A DNA stretch of 64,000 nt from Shewanella waksmanii ATCC BAA-643 (GTDB taxonomy: Bacteria > Pseudomonadota > Gammaproteobacteria > Enterobacterales > Shewanellaceae), in the NCBI RefSeq assembly GCF_000518805.1, contig NZ_JAEH01000008.1, forward strand, positions 1 through 64,000, read 5' to 3'. The notes below the pieces were generated by a model, which was not told where the DNA came from, ran no database searches, and saw nothing but the letters and a program-made list of their open reading frames with translations. Made by a program: the position numbers and the translations under genes. Below, in pieces: positions 1-10,816 of the stretch (positions are counted from its first letter, which is position 1; every line of letters begins with the position of its first letter).

Positions 1-30
1 GAATGAAAACCCCAAATGAGGTGCATGAAA

Positions 31-57
31 AAGCCAGTTGGGAATACCAACTGGCTT
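31..57 (-). terminator. Rho-independent terminator of dapD
   Basis: An 11-bp perfect inverted repeat (31-41 with 47-57, loop GAATA) is followed, in the minus-strand direction, by a run of five T. It lies about 50 nt past the dapD stop codon and would end dapD transcription. Confidence 0.8.
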
Positions 58-105
58 AATAAAAACCGTCAACCTATTTTAGGACTAGACACTTACTGTT
101 GCGAA

Positions 106-930
106 TTAGTCTACGATACGTAGTAACTCGTTTATGCCCACTTTACCGCGGGTTTTTTCATCGACTTTCTTAACGATGATTGCCGCATAAAGGCTGTAAG
201 TGCCACACTTTGATGGTAGGTTACCAGATACTACTACTGAGCCTGCTGGAACACGGCCGTAATGTACTTCGCCGGTTTCACGGTCAAAAATACGGGTGCT
301 TTGACCAATGTAAACGCCCATTGAGATAACACTGCCTTCTTCAACAATTACACCCTCTACAATTTCAGAGCGCGCGCCAATGAAGCAGTTATCTTCAATG
401 ATAGTTGGGCCAGCTTGTAGTGGTTCTAAAACACCACCAATGCCGACACCACCAGATAGGTGAACGTTTTTACCAATTTGCGCACATGAACCAACCGTTG
501 CCCATGTATCAACCATAGAGCCTTCATCAACGTAGGCACCTAAGTTAACGTACGATGGCATCAGTACGGTATTTTTGCCGATGTATGAGCCTTTTCTCAC
601 TGCCGCTGGTGGTACGACGCGAATCGCTTCTTCTTTGAAGCGAGCTTCGTCATAGTCGGCAAATTTCATTGGGACTTTATCAAAGTACTTGGTTTCGGCA
701 CCATCAATAACACCGTTATCGAAAATGCGGAAAGAAAGTAGCACAGCCTTTTTTAGCCATTGGTGTACATGCCACTGGCCATCAATTTTTTCAGCAACAC
801 GCGCTTCGCCTTTGTCTAGCATCGCGATAGCTTTTTCAACATCAGCACGAACACTTGGATCTACTGAGTTCGGTGTAATTTCAGCGCGAGCTTCAAAAGC
901 TGCTTCTATACGTTGGCGTAAAGCCTCCAT
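106..930 (-). CDS. dapD: 2,3,4,5-tetrahydropyridine-2,6-dicarboxylate N-succinyltransferase
   Basis: This 274-residue protein should catalyse succinyl transfer from succinyl-CoA to tetrahydrodipicolinate in the succinylase branch of lysine and meso-diaminopimelate synthesis in the cytoplasm. The length equals that of the Escherichia coli enzyme. The N-terminal third is helical. Residues from about 105 to 235 show left-handed beta-helix hexapeptide repeats (for example [20 protein letters not shown]), and the C-terminus ends GINELLRIV. The ATG at 930 is preceded by GGAGAC at a good distance. glnD lies 47 bp upstream in the same direction, and a terminator follows the gene. The glnD-dapD neighbourhood is standard for gammaproteobacteria. 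Nothing appears broken. Confidence 0.96.
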   Translation of the reverse strand: MEALRQRIEAAFEARAEITPNSVDPSVRADVEKAIAMLDKGEARVAEKIDGQWHVHQWLKKAVLLSFRIFDNGVIDGAETKYFDKVPMKFADYDEARFKEEAIRVVPPAAVRKGSYIGKNTVLMPSYVNLGAYVDEGSMVDTWATVGSCAQIGKNVHLSGGVGIGGVLEPLQAGPTIIEDNCFIGARSEIVEGVIVEEGSVISMGVYIGQSTRIFDRETGEVHYGRVPAGSVVVSGNLPSKCGTYSLYAAIIVKKVDEKTRGKVGINELLRIVD

Positions 931-977
931 TAATGTCTCCCAAATTTGCTATATAAAATCGATAAAATGAATATTTT

Positions 978-3551
978 CTATTGTGCTGCTGGCTTTTGTA
1001 GCGCTTCGACAAGCGCCTCAGTCAATTGCTGTTGTGTCTGCTCATCTAGCTGCTGACCCTCGGCCGTTTGCAGGATAAAGAAGTCTTCGGCGCGTTCCCC
1101 AATGGTCGTGATCTTCGCTGCCAACAATTTGACCCGACAACGATATAAAATATCGCCGACTTTTGCTAGTAGGCCAGGGGTATCCAAGGCGATTAATTCC
1201 ATCATACTGGTGCCAGGTTTAGGCGATGGAATAAATGTGATCTGAGTGCGAACGTTAAAAGGCTTCATGCGACGCGGCAGTTTTCTGAACTTAGGTAGCT
1301 TGGCAGTGTCACCTAAAAGCGCCTTATTGATGGCTTTTTTAATGCCCTGAATCCTTGATGGCTGGGCGACAGGGCTACCATCTTGTTCTAAAATCACAAA
1401 TGAGTCGATGGCATAATTGTCCTTCGAGCTCATAATGGTTGCATCATGTACATTGATATTTTTATTGTCCAATACCGCCATAACCGTGGCGAATAACTTA
1501 GGCTTATCTGGACTATATACAAATAGCTCAGTGCCGCCACGGGTCGTGTGTTTTGATATTAGAGTCAGCACTTCTTTGCTTTTGTGCTTCAATATGGCTT
1601 CAGCGTGCCAAGCTAATTGATTAGGCTGGTGGCGCAAAAAATAGTCAGCTTTGAAACGTTGCCATAATTTATCGAGCTCTTTCTCTTTCACTCCGCGTCT
1701 AAGGAGATCTTTCTTAGCTTTTGCTTGATGTTCACGTACGCGAGCGCGGATATCAACAGGCTTTTCTTTGCCGCGAGCCAATACCCGCTGGGTTGAAAAG
1801 TAGAGATCTCGTAATAGTGAGCCTTTCCAGTTGTTCCAGGTTTTTTCATTGGTGGCGCATATATCGGCCACCGTTAGACAGTAAAGGTAACTTAGGTGCA
1901 CGGCATCGCGTACTTTCTCGGCAAACTCAGCGACAACATCGGGATCAGATATGTCACGGCGCTGCGCAGTTACTGACATTACCAGATGATTTTTCACTAA
2001 CCAGCTCACCAAACGACCGTCGTGTTTATTCATGCCATGCTTTTCGCAAAACTCCAACGCATCCACGGCGCCAAGCTGGCTGTGATCGCCGCCGCGACCT
2101 TTACCTATATCATGGAATATGGCTGCGAGAACCAACAGACCTTTCTTCGGCAGTTGATTGATTAACACTGATCCCAGCGGAAACTCCTCTTTTTGTTCAG
2201 GCTGCGAGAAGCGGTCAATATTTTGCACTAACCTATGGGTATGTTCATCGACGGTATAGGCATGGAACAGATCAAACTGCATCTGGCCTTCAATTTGTCG
2301 CCAAGCCGGCAGATAGGCCGACAAAATGCCATGTTGATGCATTAGCGAAAGCGCGGCTATGCCCCGTGGATGACGCAGAATTTCTAAAAACAGTTGCCGA
2401 CAGGGTGCGAGCTCCATCAGCGGCGTCCTTAATGCGCGGCGTTGACGGCGCAAACTACGCAATGTTGGGGCATAAATACCTTTGATATTTGAGTTTTTAG
2501 CAATCTGTAAAAACAGGTTGAGAATTTCGGTCGGTTGCTCAAACAGTTCGGGATTTAAGCTCTCAATGTACATACCACGGCGCTGGTAGTTGTCATTAAT
2601 CGGCTTGATTTCCAGCGCCTTTGTATGGCCTAACGTGGCGCGTTTAAACAGTTGCAGCAGCATTTGATTCAGTTCCATTACGCGCCTAACTGTGCGGTAA
2701 TAGCGTTTCATCATTTTCTCTACTGCTAACACGGTCCCGTCGGCATAGCCTAGCAATTCTGCCACTTGGCGTTGCATGTCAAACAGTAATCGGTTTTCAT
2801 CGCGGCCAGAAATCAAATGTAAGGCAAAGCGCAATTGCCATAAAAAGGCTTGGCATTCGAGTAGCTCTTGCAGCTCATCGGGTTCAAGAAAACCGTGCGC
2901 GACCAACTCTTCTGCACAAGCAGCGTCAAAATAGCGCATTGCAACCCAAGCAATGGTATGAATATCTCGTAATCCACCGGGGCAGGATTTGACATTGGGC
3001 TCAAGATCAAAGGCATTCGCTTTCTCATGGCGGGCAACTTGCTCGTCGCGTTTGGCAATGTAGAAAGCACTGGCTGGCCAAAAGTCAGCTTGTCTTATGC
3101 GGTCATATAACTCATCAAATAAAGATTGCTCGCCGATAAGCTGGCGAGACTCTAAGAGGTTAGTGGCAACAGTGACATCGTTTTTGCCCTGCTCGATGGT
3201 TTCATCGACAGTACGTACGCTATGGCCGACCTCTAAGCCTGCATCCCACAAGAAGGCGATAAATGCGCCGAGGCGCTCTTCATCGGCTTTGCTTAGGTCG
3301 GGGGCAATCAAAAACAATAGATCAATATCAGATTGTGGATGTAGCTCACCGCGGCCATATCCCCCCACGGCAATCAATGAAATAGGCAGTTCAGTTAACC
3401 CTTCGTCTTTCCATTGATTAATGAGGACCTCATCGACAAACCGGCACCGTTGGCTAACGAGTTCGGTGATCGAGTCTTTATTACTAAATTGTTCGAGCAA
3501 CTGCTGATTAAGTTCGGTTAATGACAGCTTGGCAGATAAGGCGTTTTCCAT
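978..3551 (-). CDS. glnD: Bifunctional uridylyltransferase/uridylyl-removing enzyme of PII
   Basis: GlnD is the nitrogen sensor that uridylylates PII proteins when glutamine is low and removes UMP when it is high. This 857-residue protein has all expected parts in order. The nucleotidyltransferase motif has GG at 63-64 and catalytic Asp at 75 and 77. A GlnD-specific linker follows, then an HD hydrolase domain with His480-Asp481 in [10 protein letters not shown]. Two C-terminal ACT domains (about 675-760 and 785-850) bind glutamine. The usual length is about 860-890 residues, so it is complete. It starts with ATG and lies between map (54 bp upstream) and dapD (47 bp downstream), all on the minus strand. 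Confidence 0.96.
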   Translation of the reverse strand: MENALSAKLSLTELNQQLLEQFSNKDSITELVSQRCRFVDEVLINQWKDEGLTELPISLIAVGGYGRGELHPQSDIDLLFLIAPDLSKADEERLGAFIAFLWDAGLEVGHSVRTVDETIEQGKNDVTVATNLLESRQLIGEQSLFDELYDRIRQADFWPASAFYIAKRDEQVARHEKANAFDLEPNVKSCPGGLRDIHTIAWVAMRYFDAACAEELVAHGFLEPDELQELLECQAFLWQLRFALHLISGRDENRLLFDMQRQVAELLGYADGTVLAVEKMMKRYYRTVRRVMELNQMLLQLFKRATLGHTKALEIKPINDNYQRRGMYIESLNPELFEQPTEILNLFLQIAKNSNIKGIYAPTLRSLRRQRRALRTPLMELAPCRQLFLEILRHPRGIAALSLMHQHGILSAYLPAWRQIEGQMQFDLFHAYTVDEHTHRLVQNIDRFSQPEQKEEFPLGSVLINQLPKKGLLVLAAIFHDIGKGRGGDHSQLGAVDALEFCEKHGMNKHDGRLVSWLVKNHLVMSVTAQRRDISDPDVVAEFAEKVRDAVHLSYLYCLTVADICATNEKTWNNWKGSLLRDLYFSTQRVLARGKEKPVDIRARVREHQAKAKKDLLRRGVKEKELDKLWQRFKADYFLRHQPNQLAWHAEAILKHKSKEVLTLISKHTTRGGTELFVYSPDKPKLFATVMAVLDNKNINVHDATIMSSKDNYAIDSFVILEQDGSPVAQPSRIQGIKKAINKALLGDTAKLPKFRKLPRRMKPFNVRTQITFIPSPKPGTSMMELIALDTPGLLAKVGDILYRCRVKLLAAKITTIGERAEDFFILQTAEGQQLDEQTQQQLTEALVEALQKPAAQ

Positions 3552-3570
3552 TTGACGTCCTGTAGCACAA

Positions 3571-3596
3571 CAAAGGCAACCATGAGGTTGCCTTTG
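3571..3596 (-). terminator. Hairpin between map and glnD
   Basis: An 11-bp perfect stem (3571-3581 with 3586-3596, loop ATGA) sits in the 54-bp gap after map. In the map direction the stem is followed by TTGTG rather than a long U-run. It is therefore a weak terminator or an attenuator between map and glnD. Confidence 0.55.
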
Positions 3597-3605
3597 TGAG
3601 GAGAG

Positions 3606-4403
3606 TTAATGATTAATGCTGCGAGCGATATCTTCTTCGCTACGTAAGGTGAGAATTTCAACCCCAGTGTCAGTCACCAACAACGTGTGTTCCCATTGTG
3701 CTGAATTCTTACCATCTGAGGTGGTAACCGTCCAGCCATCATCTTTATCCAGTATACAAGTATGGCGACCGGCATTAATCATAGGCTCAATGGTGAAGCA
3801 CATGCCTGGACGTAATACGGTTTTGTCACCATTTTTGTAATGCATGACCTGTGGTTCTTCATGGAACGTTGAGCCAATACCGTGACCGCAATAATCTTTT
3901 ACGATGGTGTATTTCTCAAGACCAGTTTTCTTACTCTTGATGTATTTTTCAATGATGGTGCCAATTTCACCCAGTTTCATTCCTGGGCGAACTTTCTTGA
4001 TGGCTTCGTATAAGCTCTCTTGAGTGATACGACAAAGACGTTTGTTCTTAGGAGATACATCACCAACAAAGAACATTTTTGAAGTATCGCCATGGTAACC
4101 ATCTTTAATCACAGTAATATCAATATTGATAATGTCGCCATCTTTGAGTGGGGTGTCATTGGGAATACCGTGACAAATAACATCATTGACCGAGGTACAG
4201 ATAGATTTAGGAAAACCGTGATAATCTAGCGGGGCCGAAATTGCACCATGTTCTTGGGTATATTTAGCACAAATGTCATTGAGGCTATTGGTAGTGACAC
4301 CGGGCTTCACATGCTCGGCAATCATCTCTAATACATCAGCCGCTAGCTTGCCTGCTGCGCGCATTTTTTCGATCTCTTCAGCGGTTTTAATCACAATACT
4401 CAT
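3606..4403 (-). CDS. map: Methionine aminopeptidase type I
   Basis: This cytosolic metalloprotease removes the initiator methionine from nascent proteins. The 265-residue sequence has the pita-bread fold signature residues: substrate-contacting His78 and metal ligands Asp95 (NIDIT), Asp106 (HGDTS), His174 (CGHGIG), Glu206 (TIEPM) and Glu238 (WEHTLLV). The length matches the type Ia enzyme without an N-terminal extension. The gene is transcribed away from rpsB across a 275-bp promoter region, an arrangement conserved in gammaproteobacteria. It starts with ATG, and all catalytic residues are present. Confidence 0.97.
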   Translation of the reverse strand: MSIVIKTAEEIEKMRAAGKLAADVLEMIAEHVKPGVTTNSLNDICAKYTQEHGAISAPLDYHGFPKSICTSVNDVICHGIPNDTPLKDGDIINIDITVIKDGYHGDTSKMFFVGDVSPKNKRLCRITQESLYEAIKKVRPGMKLGEIGTIIEKYIKSKKTGLEKYTIVKDYCGHGIGSTFHEEPQVMHYKNGDKTVLRPGMCFTIEPMINAGRHTCILDKDDGWTVTTSDGKNSAQWEHTLLVTDTGVEILTLRSEEDIARSINH

Positions 4404-4611
4404 TCAGTGTTCTCTTGTCTGTCTACGCGATTTTTCAGATGGTGATTTTACGCCAAAAAGTTGTGTTCTGGCTACCAATATGGTATAAAGCGCGCCGTTG
4501 TGTTTGACTCTTACTTGATCAATTTTATTGGTATACGTAAGAGTTGATATGGCGGCCATTATACATGGCTATTTTAAAATACTAAATCACACACGTATCG
4601 ACACGTTCTTC

Positions 4612-4662
4612 GGGGTGCCAATTAATTGGTCGGAGATATGGGATACGTGGAGGTCTAACCCC
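4612..4662 (+). promoter_or_regulatory. rpsB 5' leader, probable S2 autoregulatory structure
   Basis: Just upstream of rpsB the leader can fold with GGGGT (4612-4616) pairing with ACCCC (4658-4662) around an inner palindrome at 4618-4629 (CCAATTAATTGG). A purine-rich GGAGATATGGGATACGTGG stretch lies between. In E. coli the rpsB leader is a conserved RNA element through which ribosomal protein S2 represses rpsB-tsf. The assignment here rests on position and the visible structure. Confidence 0.6.
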
Positions 4663-4678
4663 TAAATAAGGTAATAAA

Positions 4679-5407
4679 ATGACTACAGTTTCAATGCGCG
4701 ACATGCTTCAAGCCGGTGTTCACTTCGGTCACCAAACTCGTTACTGGAACCCAAAGATGAAGCCATTCATCTTCGGCGCTCGTAACGGTGTACACATCAT
4801 TAACCTAGAGCACACTGTGCCTATGTTCAATGAAGCACTAGCGTTCATCAGCAACGTTGCATCTAAAAAAGGTAAAGTTCTTTTTGTAGGTACTAAGCGT
4901 GCTGCAAGCGAAGCGATCAAAGAAGCTGCTGTTTCTTGTGATCAGTACTACGTTGATCACCGCTGGTTAGGCGGTATGTTGACTAACTGGAAAACAGTTC
5001 GTCAATCAATCAAGCGTCTAAAAGATCTAGAAAGCCAGTCTGTAGACGGTACTTTCGACAAGCTAACTAAGAAAGAAGCGCTAATGCGTACTCGTGAACT
5101 TGATAAGCTAGAGAAGTCTCTAGGCGGAATCAAGAACATGGGCGGTCTTCCTGACGTTATCTTCGTTATCGGTGCTGACCACGAGCATATCGCTATTAAA
5201 GAAGCTAACAACCTAGGTATTCCAGTTGTAGCTGTTGTTGATACTAACTCTTCACCAGACGGTATTAACTACATCATTCCAGGTAATGATGATGCGATGC
5301 GTTCTATCCGTTTGTACACTGAATCAGTTGCTGCTGCGGCAAAAGCTGGTCTAGGTCAAGATCTAGCAGTACAAGCTGAGCAAGACGGTTTCGTAGAAGC
5401 TGAATAA
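4679..5407 (+). CDS. rpsB: 30S ribosomal protein S2
   Basis: S2 binds late to the small ribosomal subunit and is needed for S1 attachment. The 242-residue product matches the family length (about 240) and shows the conserved start [20 protein letters not shown], the [11 protein letters not shown] segment and [19 protein letters not shown] precedes the ATG. The gene opens the rpsB-tsf-pyrH-frr translation and nucleotide cluster. Its leader probably mediates feedback by S2, and an attenuator-like hairpin follows it before tsf. Codon use is strongly biased, as expected for a highly expressed gene. Confidence 0.98.
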   Translation: MTTVSMRDMLQAGVHFGHQTRYWNPKMKPFIFGARNGVHIINLEHTVPMFNEALAFISNVASKKGKVLFVGTKRAASEAIKEAAVSCDQYYVDHRWLGGMLTNWKTVRQSIKRLKDLESQSVDGTFDKLTKKEALMRTRELDKLEKSLGGIKNMGGLPDVIFVIGADHEHIAIKEANNLGIPVVAVVDTNSSPDGINYIIPGNDDAMRSIRLYTESVAAAAKAGLGQDLAVQAEQDGFVEAE

Positions 5408-5462
5408 TAAGGCGCGATGATTTTCATCCCCCCTTATTAACCAAAAAGAAATGATTGGTGAA

Positions 5463-5488
5463 CAGGGGCCACAAGGCCCCTGTTTTTT
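5463..5488 (+). terminator. Attenuator-like terminator between rpsB and tsf
   Basis: A GC-rich 8-bp perfect stem (5463-5470 with 5475-5482, loop ACAA) is followed directly by six T and lies 41 nt before the tsf start. It should end a fraction of rpsB transcripts and so set the S2 to EF-Ts ratio. Confidence 0.8.
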
Positions 5489-5528
5489 ATCAAATGAATT
5501 TGTAGAATTATCTGTAGAGGATTTAACA

Positions 5529-6377
5529 ATGGCAATTACTGCTGCCCAAGTTAAAGAACTTCGTGACCGCACTGGCGCTGGCATGATGGACTGTAAAAAA
5601 GCTCTAACTGAAACCAATGGTGACATTGAGCTTGCAATTGACAACATGCGTAAAAGTGGTGCTGCGAAGGCTGCTAAAAAAGCAGGTAACATCGCTGCTG
5701 AAGGTACTATCCTTATCAAGAGTGGCGAAGGCTTCACTGCACTTCTAGAAGTTAACTGTCAAACTGACTTCGTAGCAAAAGATGCTAACTTCCTAGCATT
5801 TGCTAACCAAGTTCTTGAAGTTGCTACTGCAGCTAAAGTAACGATTGAAGACTTAAAAGCACAGTTTGAAGAAACTCGTGTTGCACTAGTTGCTAAAATC
5901 GGTGAAAACATCAACGTTCGTCGCGTTGAGTACATCGACGGTGCTAACGCTGCTTCTTACCGTCACGGTGAGCGTATCGGTGTAGTTGTTACCGGTGAAG
6001 CTGACGAAGAGACACTAAAGCACGTTGCTATGCACGTTGCTGCTTCTAAGCCAGAATTCGTGAACCCAGAAGATGTTCCAGCTGACGTTGTTGAGCGTGA
6101 AAGAACTCTTCAGGTTGAGATCGCGATGAACGAAGGTAAGCCTCAAGAAATCGCTGAGAAAATGGTTACTGGCCGTATGAAGAAGTTTACTGGTGAGATC
6201 TCTCTTACTGGTCAAGCTTTCATCATGGAACCTAAGAAAACTGTTGGCGAAATTCTTAAAGAGAAAGGCGCAACAGTATCTAACTTCATTCGTCTAGAAG
6301 TTGGTGAAGGTATCGAGAAGAAAGAAGAAGATTTTGCTGCTGAAGTAGAAGCACAAATCGCCGCTTCTAAGGCTTAA
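5529..6377 (+). CDS. tsf: Translation elongation factor Ts
   Basis: EF-Ts is the guanine-nucleotide exchange factor that regenerates EF-Tu-GTP. The start is set at the ATG at 5529, giving 282 residues (E. coli has 283) and the family N-terminus [26 protein letters not shown] lies 8 nt upstream. The reading frame is open further upstream, but that stretch covers the inter-gene terminator and is not family sequence. The N-terminal UBA-like domain, the core with the TDFVAKD motif (about residue 80) and the C-terminal module are all present. It sits in the canonical rpsB-tsf pair. Confidence 0.97.
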   Translation: MAITAAQVKELRDRTGAGMMDCKKALTETNGDIELAIDNMRKSGAAKAAKKAGNIAAEGTILIKSGEGFTALLEVNCQTDFVAKDANFLAFANQVLEVATAAKVTIEDLKAQFEETRVALVAKIGENINVRRVEYIDGANAASYRHGERIGVVVTGEADEETLKHVAMHVAASKPEFVNPEDVPADVVERERTLQVEIAMNEGKPQEIAEKMVTGRMKKFTGEISLTGQAFIMEPKKTVGEILKEKGATVSNFIRLEVGEGIEKKEEDFAAEVEAQIAASKA

Positions 6378-6401
6378 TTCGTTAAGCTGTAAGATACCCC
6401 C

Positions 6402-6427
6402 AAAACCGCAGCAATCGCTGCGGTTTT
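6402..6427 (+). terminator. Rho-independent terminator of tsf
   Basis: An 11-bp perfect stem (6402-6412 with 6417-6427, loop AATC) with its T-rich 3' side lies 25 nt after the tsf stop codon. It separates the rpsB-tsf unit from pyrH. Confidence 0.85.
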
Positions 6428-6512
6428 GTTATATCAATTTTTTATTTGTAGCATGCATTTTGTCAGCCAAAATTGGTATGATACTCATCGACTCTAATCA
6501 GGAATAAAAACT

Positions 6513-7250
6513 ATGAGCACAAATCCTAAACCTGCATTTCGACGTATTCTATTAAAACTCAGTGGTGAAGCACTGATGGGTGAAGAAGGTTTTGGTATTG
6601 ACCCTAAAGTCCTTGACCGTATGGCTCAAGAGGTAAAAGAGCTGGTTGAGTTAGGCATTCAGGTTGGTGTTGTGATTGGTGGCGGTAACTTATTCCGTGG
6701 TGAAGGGTTGGCGACTGCGGGGATGAATCGTGTTGTTGGTGACCATATGGGTATGCTAGCAACAGTGATGAATGGTTTGGCAATGCGCGATGCATTGCAC
6801 CGTGCCTATGTTAATGCACGCTTGATGTCGGCAATTCCGCTTAAAGGTGTATGTGACGATTATAACTGGGCTGAAGCTATCAGTTTATTAAAATCTGGCC
6901 GCGTAGTGATATTTGCTGCGGGCACAGGTAACCCATTTTGTACCACTGATTCAGCAGCCTGTTTGCGTGGTATTGAAATTGAAGCCGAAGTAGTATTAAA
7001 AGGCACTAAGGTCGACGGTGTTTATTCAGATGACCCAGTTAAAAACCCTGAAGCCGTTAAATATGACCGTATGGGTTATGATGAAGTCCTAGACAAAGAA
7101 TTAAAAGTGATGGATCTGGCGGCGTTTACGTTGGCGAGAGATCACGATATGCCTATTTTGGTATTTAACATGAATAAGCCTGGTGCGCTTCGTCGTGTTA
7201 TCATGGGTGAAGACGAAGGCACTTTCATTAAAAAACAAAGTGCTGAATAA
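6513..7250 (+). CDS. pyrH: Uridylate kinase (UMP kinase)
   Basis: This amino-acid-kinase-fold enzyme phosphorylates UMP to UDP, feeding RNA, DNA and cell-wall precursor synthesis. It is a hexamer controlled by GTP and UTP in E. coli. The 245-residue protein shows the phosphate loop [11 protein letters not shown] near residue 12, [12 protein letters not shown] near 52 and the C-terminal [11 protein letters not shown] segment. Length and motifs match bacterial PyrH. The ATG at 6513 has AGGA upstream. The gene lies between tsf and frr, as in most bacteria. Confidence 0.97.
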   Translation: MSTNPKPAFRRILLKLSGEALMGEEGFGIDPKVLDRMAQEVKELVELGIQVGVVIGGGNLFRGEGLATAGMNRVVGDHMGMLATVMNGLAMRDALHRAYVNARLMSAIPLKGVCDDYNWAEAISLLKSGRVVIFAAGTGNPFCTTDSAACLRGIEIEAEVVLKGTKVDGVYSDDPVKNPEAVKYDRMGYDEVLDKELKVMDLAAFTLARDHDMPILVFNMNKPGALRRVIMGEDEGTFIKKQSAE

Positions 7251-7299
7251 TCCAGAACATAAATCAATTAAAAACTGAGTGATCAAAAGGATATTTAAC

Positions 7300-7857
7300 G
7301 TGATTAACGAAATCAAAAAAGATGCTCAAGAACGTATGGCTAAGTGCGTTGAAGCAACAAAAACTCAAATGGCTAAAGTACGTACTGGTCGTGCTCACCC
7401 AAGTTTACTTGATTCAATTAAAGTGTCTTATTACGGCTCATTGACACCACTTAAGCAAGTGGGCAACGTATCTATTGAAGATTCTCGTACTTTAGCGGTA
7501 ACTGTATTTGATACCACTATGATCCCTGTTGTTGAAAAAGCGATCATGAGTTCTGATTTGGGTCTTAACCCAATGTCAGCTGGTACGACTATTCGTATCC
7601 CGCTACCTGCATTGACAGAAGAGCGTCGTAAAGATTTAATCAAAGTGGTACGTGCTGAGGCTGAAAACGGCCGTATTGCTATTCGTAATGTTCGTCGTGA
7701 CGCTAACTCTGATGTGAAAGCACTAGAGAAAGAGAAAGAGTGTACTGAAGATGATGTGCGTCGCACTGAAGACGAAATCCAAAAATTCACTGATGCGCAT
7801 ATTAAGCAAATCGAAGAAATTTTGGTTGCAAAAGAAGCAGAATTGATGGAAGTCTAA
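7300..7857 (+). CDS. frr: Ribosome recycling factor
   Basis: RRF splits post-termination ribosomes together with EF-G. The best start is the GTG at 7300, not the in-frame GTG at 7279. The later start gives 185 residues, the exact E. coli length, with an N-terminus aligning to the family ([12 protein letters not shown]), and it has AAAAGGAT 8-9 nt upstream. The three-helix bundle and beta-domain motifs are present, including [23 protein letters not shown] and [13 protein letters not shown]. It is the last gene before a terminator-like hairpin. The rare GTG start may tune its expression. Confidence 0.96.
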   Translation: MINEIKKDAQERMAKCVEATKTQMAKVRTGRAHPSLLDSIKVSYYGSLTPLKQVGNVSIEDSRTLAVTVFDTTMIPVVEKAIMSSDLGLNPMSAGTTIRIPLPALTEERRKDLIKVVRAEAENGRIAIRNVRRDANSDVKALEKEKECTEDDVRRTEDEIQKFTDAHIKQIEEILVAKEAELMEV

Positions 7858-7884
7858 ACTCCCTGTCTCAAGACTAGAGTTAAC

Positions 7885-7913
7885 ACGCCGTGTAGGGGTA
7901 TACTACACGGCGT
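7885..7913 (+). terminator. Rho-independent terminator of frr
   Basis: An 11-bp perfect stem (7885-7895 with 7903-7913) with a 7-nt loop is followed by TTGTCTATTTTT. It lies 27 nt after frr and precedes uppS. Confidence 0.7.
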
Positions 7914-7939
7914 TTGTCTATTTTTAAGGGTTGTACTAG

Positions 7940-8731
7940 ATGTCAATCGAATCCCAGTCAGATACTGATAAAGTTGCTGCGGATCTAGCGGAACTGGTTA
8001 AACAGTCAATACCAAAGCATGTTGCTATCATTATGGATGGCAATGGTCGTTGGGCACAAGCTCAAAGCAAGCCACGTGTGGTCGGCCACAAAGCCGGTGT
8101 TAAAACGGTGCGACGAGCTGTTAGCACTGCACGTGAGTTAGGTATTGGATCGCTGACATTGTTTGCATTTTCGAGCGAGAATTGGCGTCGTCCCGATAAA
8201 GAAGTCACCTTGTTGATGGAGCTGTTTTTTACGGTTCTGCAACGGGAAATCAAATTACTGCATAAAAATGGTGTTCGCCTAAATATTATCGGTGATATAA
8301 GCCGTTTCTCCGAAAGACTTCAGAAACAAATTGCAGCCGCCATGGCCAAGACTGCTGATAACGACGGTCTCATTCTTAATGTTGCCGCTAACTATGGCGG
8401 CCGTTGGGATATCTTACAGGCTGCTCAAGCATTAGCTAAAAAAGTAGAAACTGGTGAAATCAGCAGCAGTCAAATGACCGAAGAGGGGTTAAGTGAGCAT
8501 TTGTGCATGCAAAATCAACCTGAAGTTGATTTAATGATCCGCACTGGCGGTGATTACCGCATTAGTAATTTTGTGCTTTGGCAAGCAGCCTATGCAGAGT
8601 TGGTATTTACCGATATTTTATGGCCTGATTTTGATGAACATGCATTCAAACAGGCGATTGATACTTTTGCCAGTCGTCAACGCCGCTTTGGGTTAACGGG
8701 TACGCAAATAGAAACGTTACAAGCCGAGTAA
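7940..8731 (+). CDS. uppS: Undecaprenyl diphosphate synthase (cis-prenyltransferase)
   Basis: UppS adds eight isopentenyl units to farnesyl diphosphate to make C55-PP, the lipid carrier precursor for peptidoglycan and O-antigen. The 263-residue protein carries the cis-prenyltransferase signature with the catalytic Asp33 in [10 protein letters not shown], the [11 protein letters not shown] segment and the C-terminal [15 protein letters not shown] motif. The N-terminus is about 15-20 residues longer than needed for catalysis. The ATG at 7940 has AAGGG upstream, so I keep it. It opens the uppS-cdsA-dxr-rseP-bamA envelope cluster. Confidence 0.96.
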   Translation: MSIESQSDTDKVAADLAELVKQSIPKHVAIIMDGNGRWAQAQSKPRVVGHKAGVKTVRRAVSTARELGIGSLTLFAFSSENWRRPDKEVTLLMELFFTVLQREIKLLHKNGVRLNIIGDISRFSERLQKQIAAAMAKTADNDGLILNVAANYGGRWDILQAAQALAKKVETGEISSSQMTEEGLSEHLCMQNQPEVDLMIRTGGDYRISNFVLWQAAYAELVFTDILWPDFDEHAFKQAIDTFASRQRRFGLTGTQIETLQAE

Positions 8732-8746
8732 TAAAGAGGGAAGGTT

Positions 8747-9604
8747 TTGCTAAAACAACGAATAATAACAGCAAGTTGGTTAATCCCTTTAGTGATAGGC
8801 GCAGTCTTTTATGTGCCAAGTCAGTATTTTTCGTGGGGACTTGTCGCCGTTTTCCTTATCGCAGCTAAGGAGTGGGGACGCATTATTGATAAAAATTGTA
8901 ATATTACCCAGTGGAGCTTCACCATTACCATTGGTTTTCTTTTAGTTGCGCTTAATTTATTTGTGCCATCCCATGAGGTTTGGTTTAAAGGGACCTTGCA
9001 CCCGGTGATGCTGGCTATCATACTGATAGGGGCAATGTGGTGGGCGATATCGTTAGTTTTTGTGATTAGCTACCCTAAAAGCGCAGCATTTTGGCGTAAT
9101 AGCCCCACTTTTAAATCGATGTTTGGCCAGTTAACTTTGGTTCCTTGTTTCGCATCTCTTATCGCGCTTAAATCATTGAGTTCTGCTGCGATGCCGTTTT
9201 ATGGCGGCACACTGATTTTCTTTGTGATGATGGTTGTGTGGGCGGCCGACACCGGTGCGTACTTCGCGGGTAAGCAATTCGGTAAACGTAAGCTAATGCC
9301 CAATGTGAGCCCAGCCAAAACCATTGAAGGTTTGCTCGGCGGCCTAGTTGCAACCATGCTGGTTGCTTATGCGGTAATGACAGTTTCGCCGGAGCAAGAG
9401 CTTGGGTTAGTAGTGTCAGTGATTTTGTTCGTTGCATTGGTCTCGGCACTGGGAGATCTGTCAGAAAGCATGTTTAAACGCGCAGCTCAGATTAAAGATT
9501 CAGGTACCATTTTACCGGGTCATGGTGGCGTGTTAGATCGGATTGATAGCTTAACTGCGGCGTTGCCAGTGTTTACACTGTTATATATCGCCTTCTGGAT
9601 GTAA
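8747..9604 (+). CDS. cdsA: Phosphatidate cytidylyltransferase (CDP-diglyceride synthase)
   Basis: CdsA makes CDP-diacylglycerol, the precursor of all phospholipids, at the inner membrane. The 285-residue protein has about eight hydrophobic segments and the C-terminal CDP-alcohol cytidylyltransferase signature with [12 protein letters not shown] followed by [14 protein letters not shown]. The start is a TTG at 8747 with a strong GAGGGAAGG ribosome binding site, giving the expected [11 protein letters not shown]-terminus. It lies 15 bp after uppS and 4 bp before dxr, so it is almost certainly cotranscribed. Confidence 0.95.
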   Translation: MLKQRIITASWLIPLVIGAVFYVPSQYFSWGLVAVFLIAAKEWGRIIDKNCNITQWSFTITIGFLLVALNLFVPSHEVWFKGTLHPVMLAIILIGAMWWAISLVFVISYPKSAAFWRNSPTFKSMFGQLTLVPCFASLIALKSLSSAAMPFYGGTLIFFVMMVVWAADTGAYFAGKQFGKRKLMPNVSPAKTIEGLLGGLVATMLVAYAVMTVSPEQELGLVVSVILFVALVSALGDLSESMFKRAAQIKDSGTILPGHGGVLDRIDSLTAALPVFTLLYIAFWM

Positions 9605-9608
9605 TCTA

Positions 9609-10799
9609 ATGCAAAATTTGGTTGTTCTGGGTGCGACCGGTTCTATTGGAACCAGCACTCTTAGCGTGGTTGCCGCTAACCCTGCTGCCTATAAAGCATA
9701 TGCATTGGTTGCGCATAGCAATGTAGATAAGATGCTGGAGTTGTGTTTGCAATTTAACCCCAGTATTGCGCATATGGTCGACCCGAAAGCGGCAGCTGAG
9801 CTACAGCGGCGTTTGCCTGCTCATATGGCTATCTCGGTTTCTTGTGGGGCTGATGAGCTTGCCAGTATCGTTGCACTGCCCGAAGTAGACACAGTAATGG
9901 CAGCTATCGTCGGAGCAGCAGGTTTACCATCAACCTTAGCCGCAGTGAAAGCGGGCAAACGAGTGTTACTGGCTAACAAAGAAGCCTTAGTTATGTCGGG
10001 TCGCCTGTTTATCGATGAAGTTGAGCGTTCTGGCGCGCAGCTGCTACCTGTAGACAGTGAGCACAATGCCATATTTCAATGCTTACCGGAGACAGTGCAA
10101 ACTCAGGTGGGTCGTTGCAATCTTAGTGATGCCGGCATTTCTCATATTTTGCTAACTGGTTCAGGTGGACCTTTCTTACAAGTGCCCATCGAAAATTTAG
10201 CGACCAAAACCCCTGATCAAGCTTGTAAGCATCCAAACTGGTCAATGGGACGTAAAATCTCGGTAGACTCAGCATCAATGATGAACAAAGGCTTAGAGTA
10301 TATTGAGGCCCGTTGGTTATTTAATGCCAGCCGTGAGCAGATACAAGTGGTAATTCATCCGCAAAGTGTGATTCACTCAATGGTGCAATATATTGACGGC
10401 TCAGTTGTTGCGCAAATGGGCAATCCAGATATGCGTACACCGATTGCTCATTGTATGTCCTATCCACAGAGAATTTACTCTGGCGTTGAACCTTTAGACT
10501 TTTTCAAAGTCGGACAGTTAAGCTTTATAGAACCAGATTTTGCTCGCTTCCCTTGTTTAAAGTTGGCGATTGATGCCTGTGAGCAAGGGCAGGAAGCCAC
10601 AACAGTATTGAATGCTGCAAATGAAATCTCAGTGGCGGCTTTCTTAGAAGGTGGCATTAAATTCACCGATATCGCTAAAGTGAATGAGTTAAGCTTAAAT
10701 CGTGTTGCTCAGCGTAATTTAAATAGTATTGAAGATATTATGCAGCTTGATGCTCAAGCACGAATAGTCGCTGCAGAATTAGTCAGTGACTTAACCTAG
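9609..10799 (+). CDS. dxr: 1-deoxy-D-xylulose 5-phosphate reductoisomerase
   Basis: Dxr converts DXP to methylerythritol phosphate, the committed step of the MEP isoprenoid pathway, using NADPH and a divalent metal. The 396-residue protein has the N-terminal dinucleotide-binding motif [12 protein letters not shown], the metal-site motif [13 protein letters not shown] near residue 150 and the [10 protein letters not shown] motif near 277. The length is normal. The gene follows cdsA by 4 bp and precedes rseP by 17 bp. Its product ultimately feeds the UppS reaction encoded upstream. Confidence 0.96.
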   Translation: MQNLVVLGATGSIGTSTLSVVAANPAAYKAYALVAHSNVDKMLELCLQFNPSIAHMVDPKAAAELQRRLPAHMAISVSCGADELASIVALPEVDTVMAAIVGAAGLPSTLAAVKAGKRVLLANKEALVMSGRLFIDEVERSGAQLLPVDSEHNAIFQCLPETVQTQVGRCNLSDAGISHILLTGSGGPFLQVPIENLATKTPDQACKHPNWSMGRKISVDSASMMNKGLEYIEARWLFNASREQIQVVIHPQSVIHSMVQYIDGSVVAQMGNPDMRTPIAHCMSYPQRIYSGVEPLDFFKVGQLSFIEPDFARFPCLKLAIDACEQGQEATTVLNAANEISVAAFLEGGIKFTDIAKVNELSLNRVAQRNLNSIEDIMQLDAQARIVAAELVSDLT

Positions 10800-10816
10800 T
10801 CATGTAAAGGAAAAGG

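Noticed and set aside
1721..2161. 146-codon plus-strand frame opposite glnD
   Set aside because: It lies antisense within an intact glnD; no signal, domain or ribosome binding site supports it.
4515..4537. TTGATC / TATACG as an rpsB promoter
   Set aside because: The spacer is only about 11 bp, and other pairings in the region have spacers above 20 bp. The rpsB promoter cannot be assigned by eye.
5451..5528. In-frame extension upstream of tsf
   Set aside because: It covers the rpsB-tsf terminator and is not EF-Ts-like. The ATG at 5529 has a good ribosome binding site and gives the family length.
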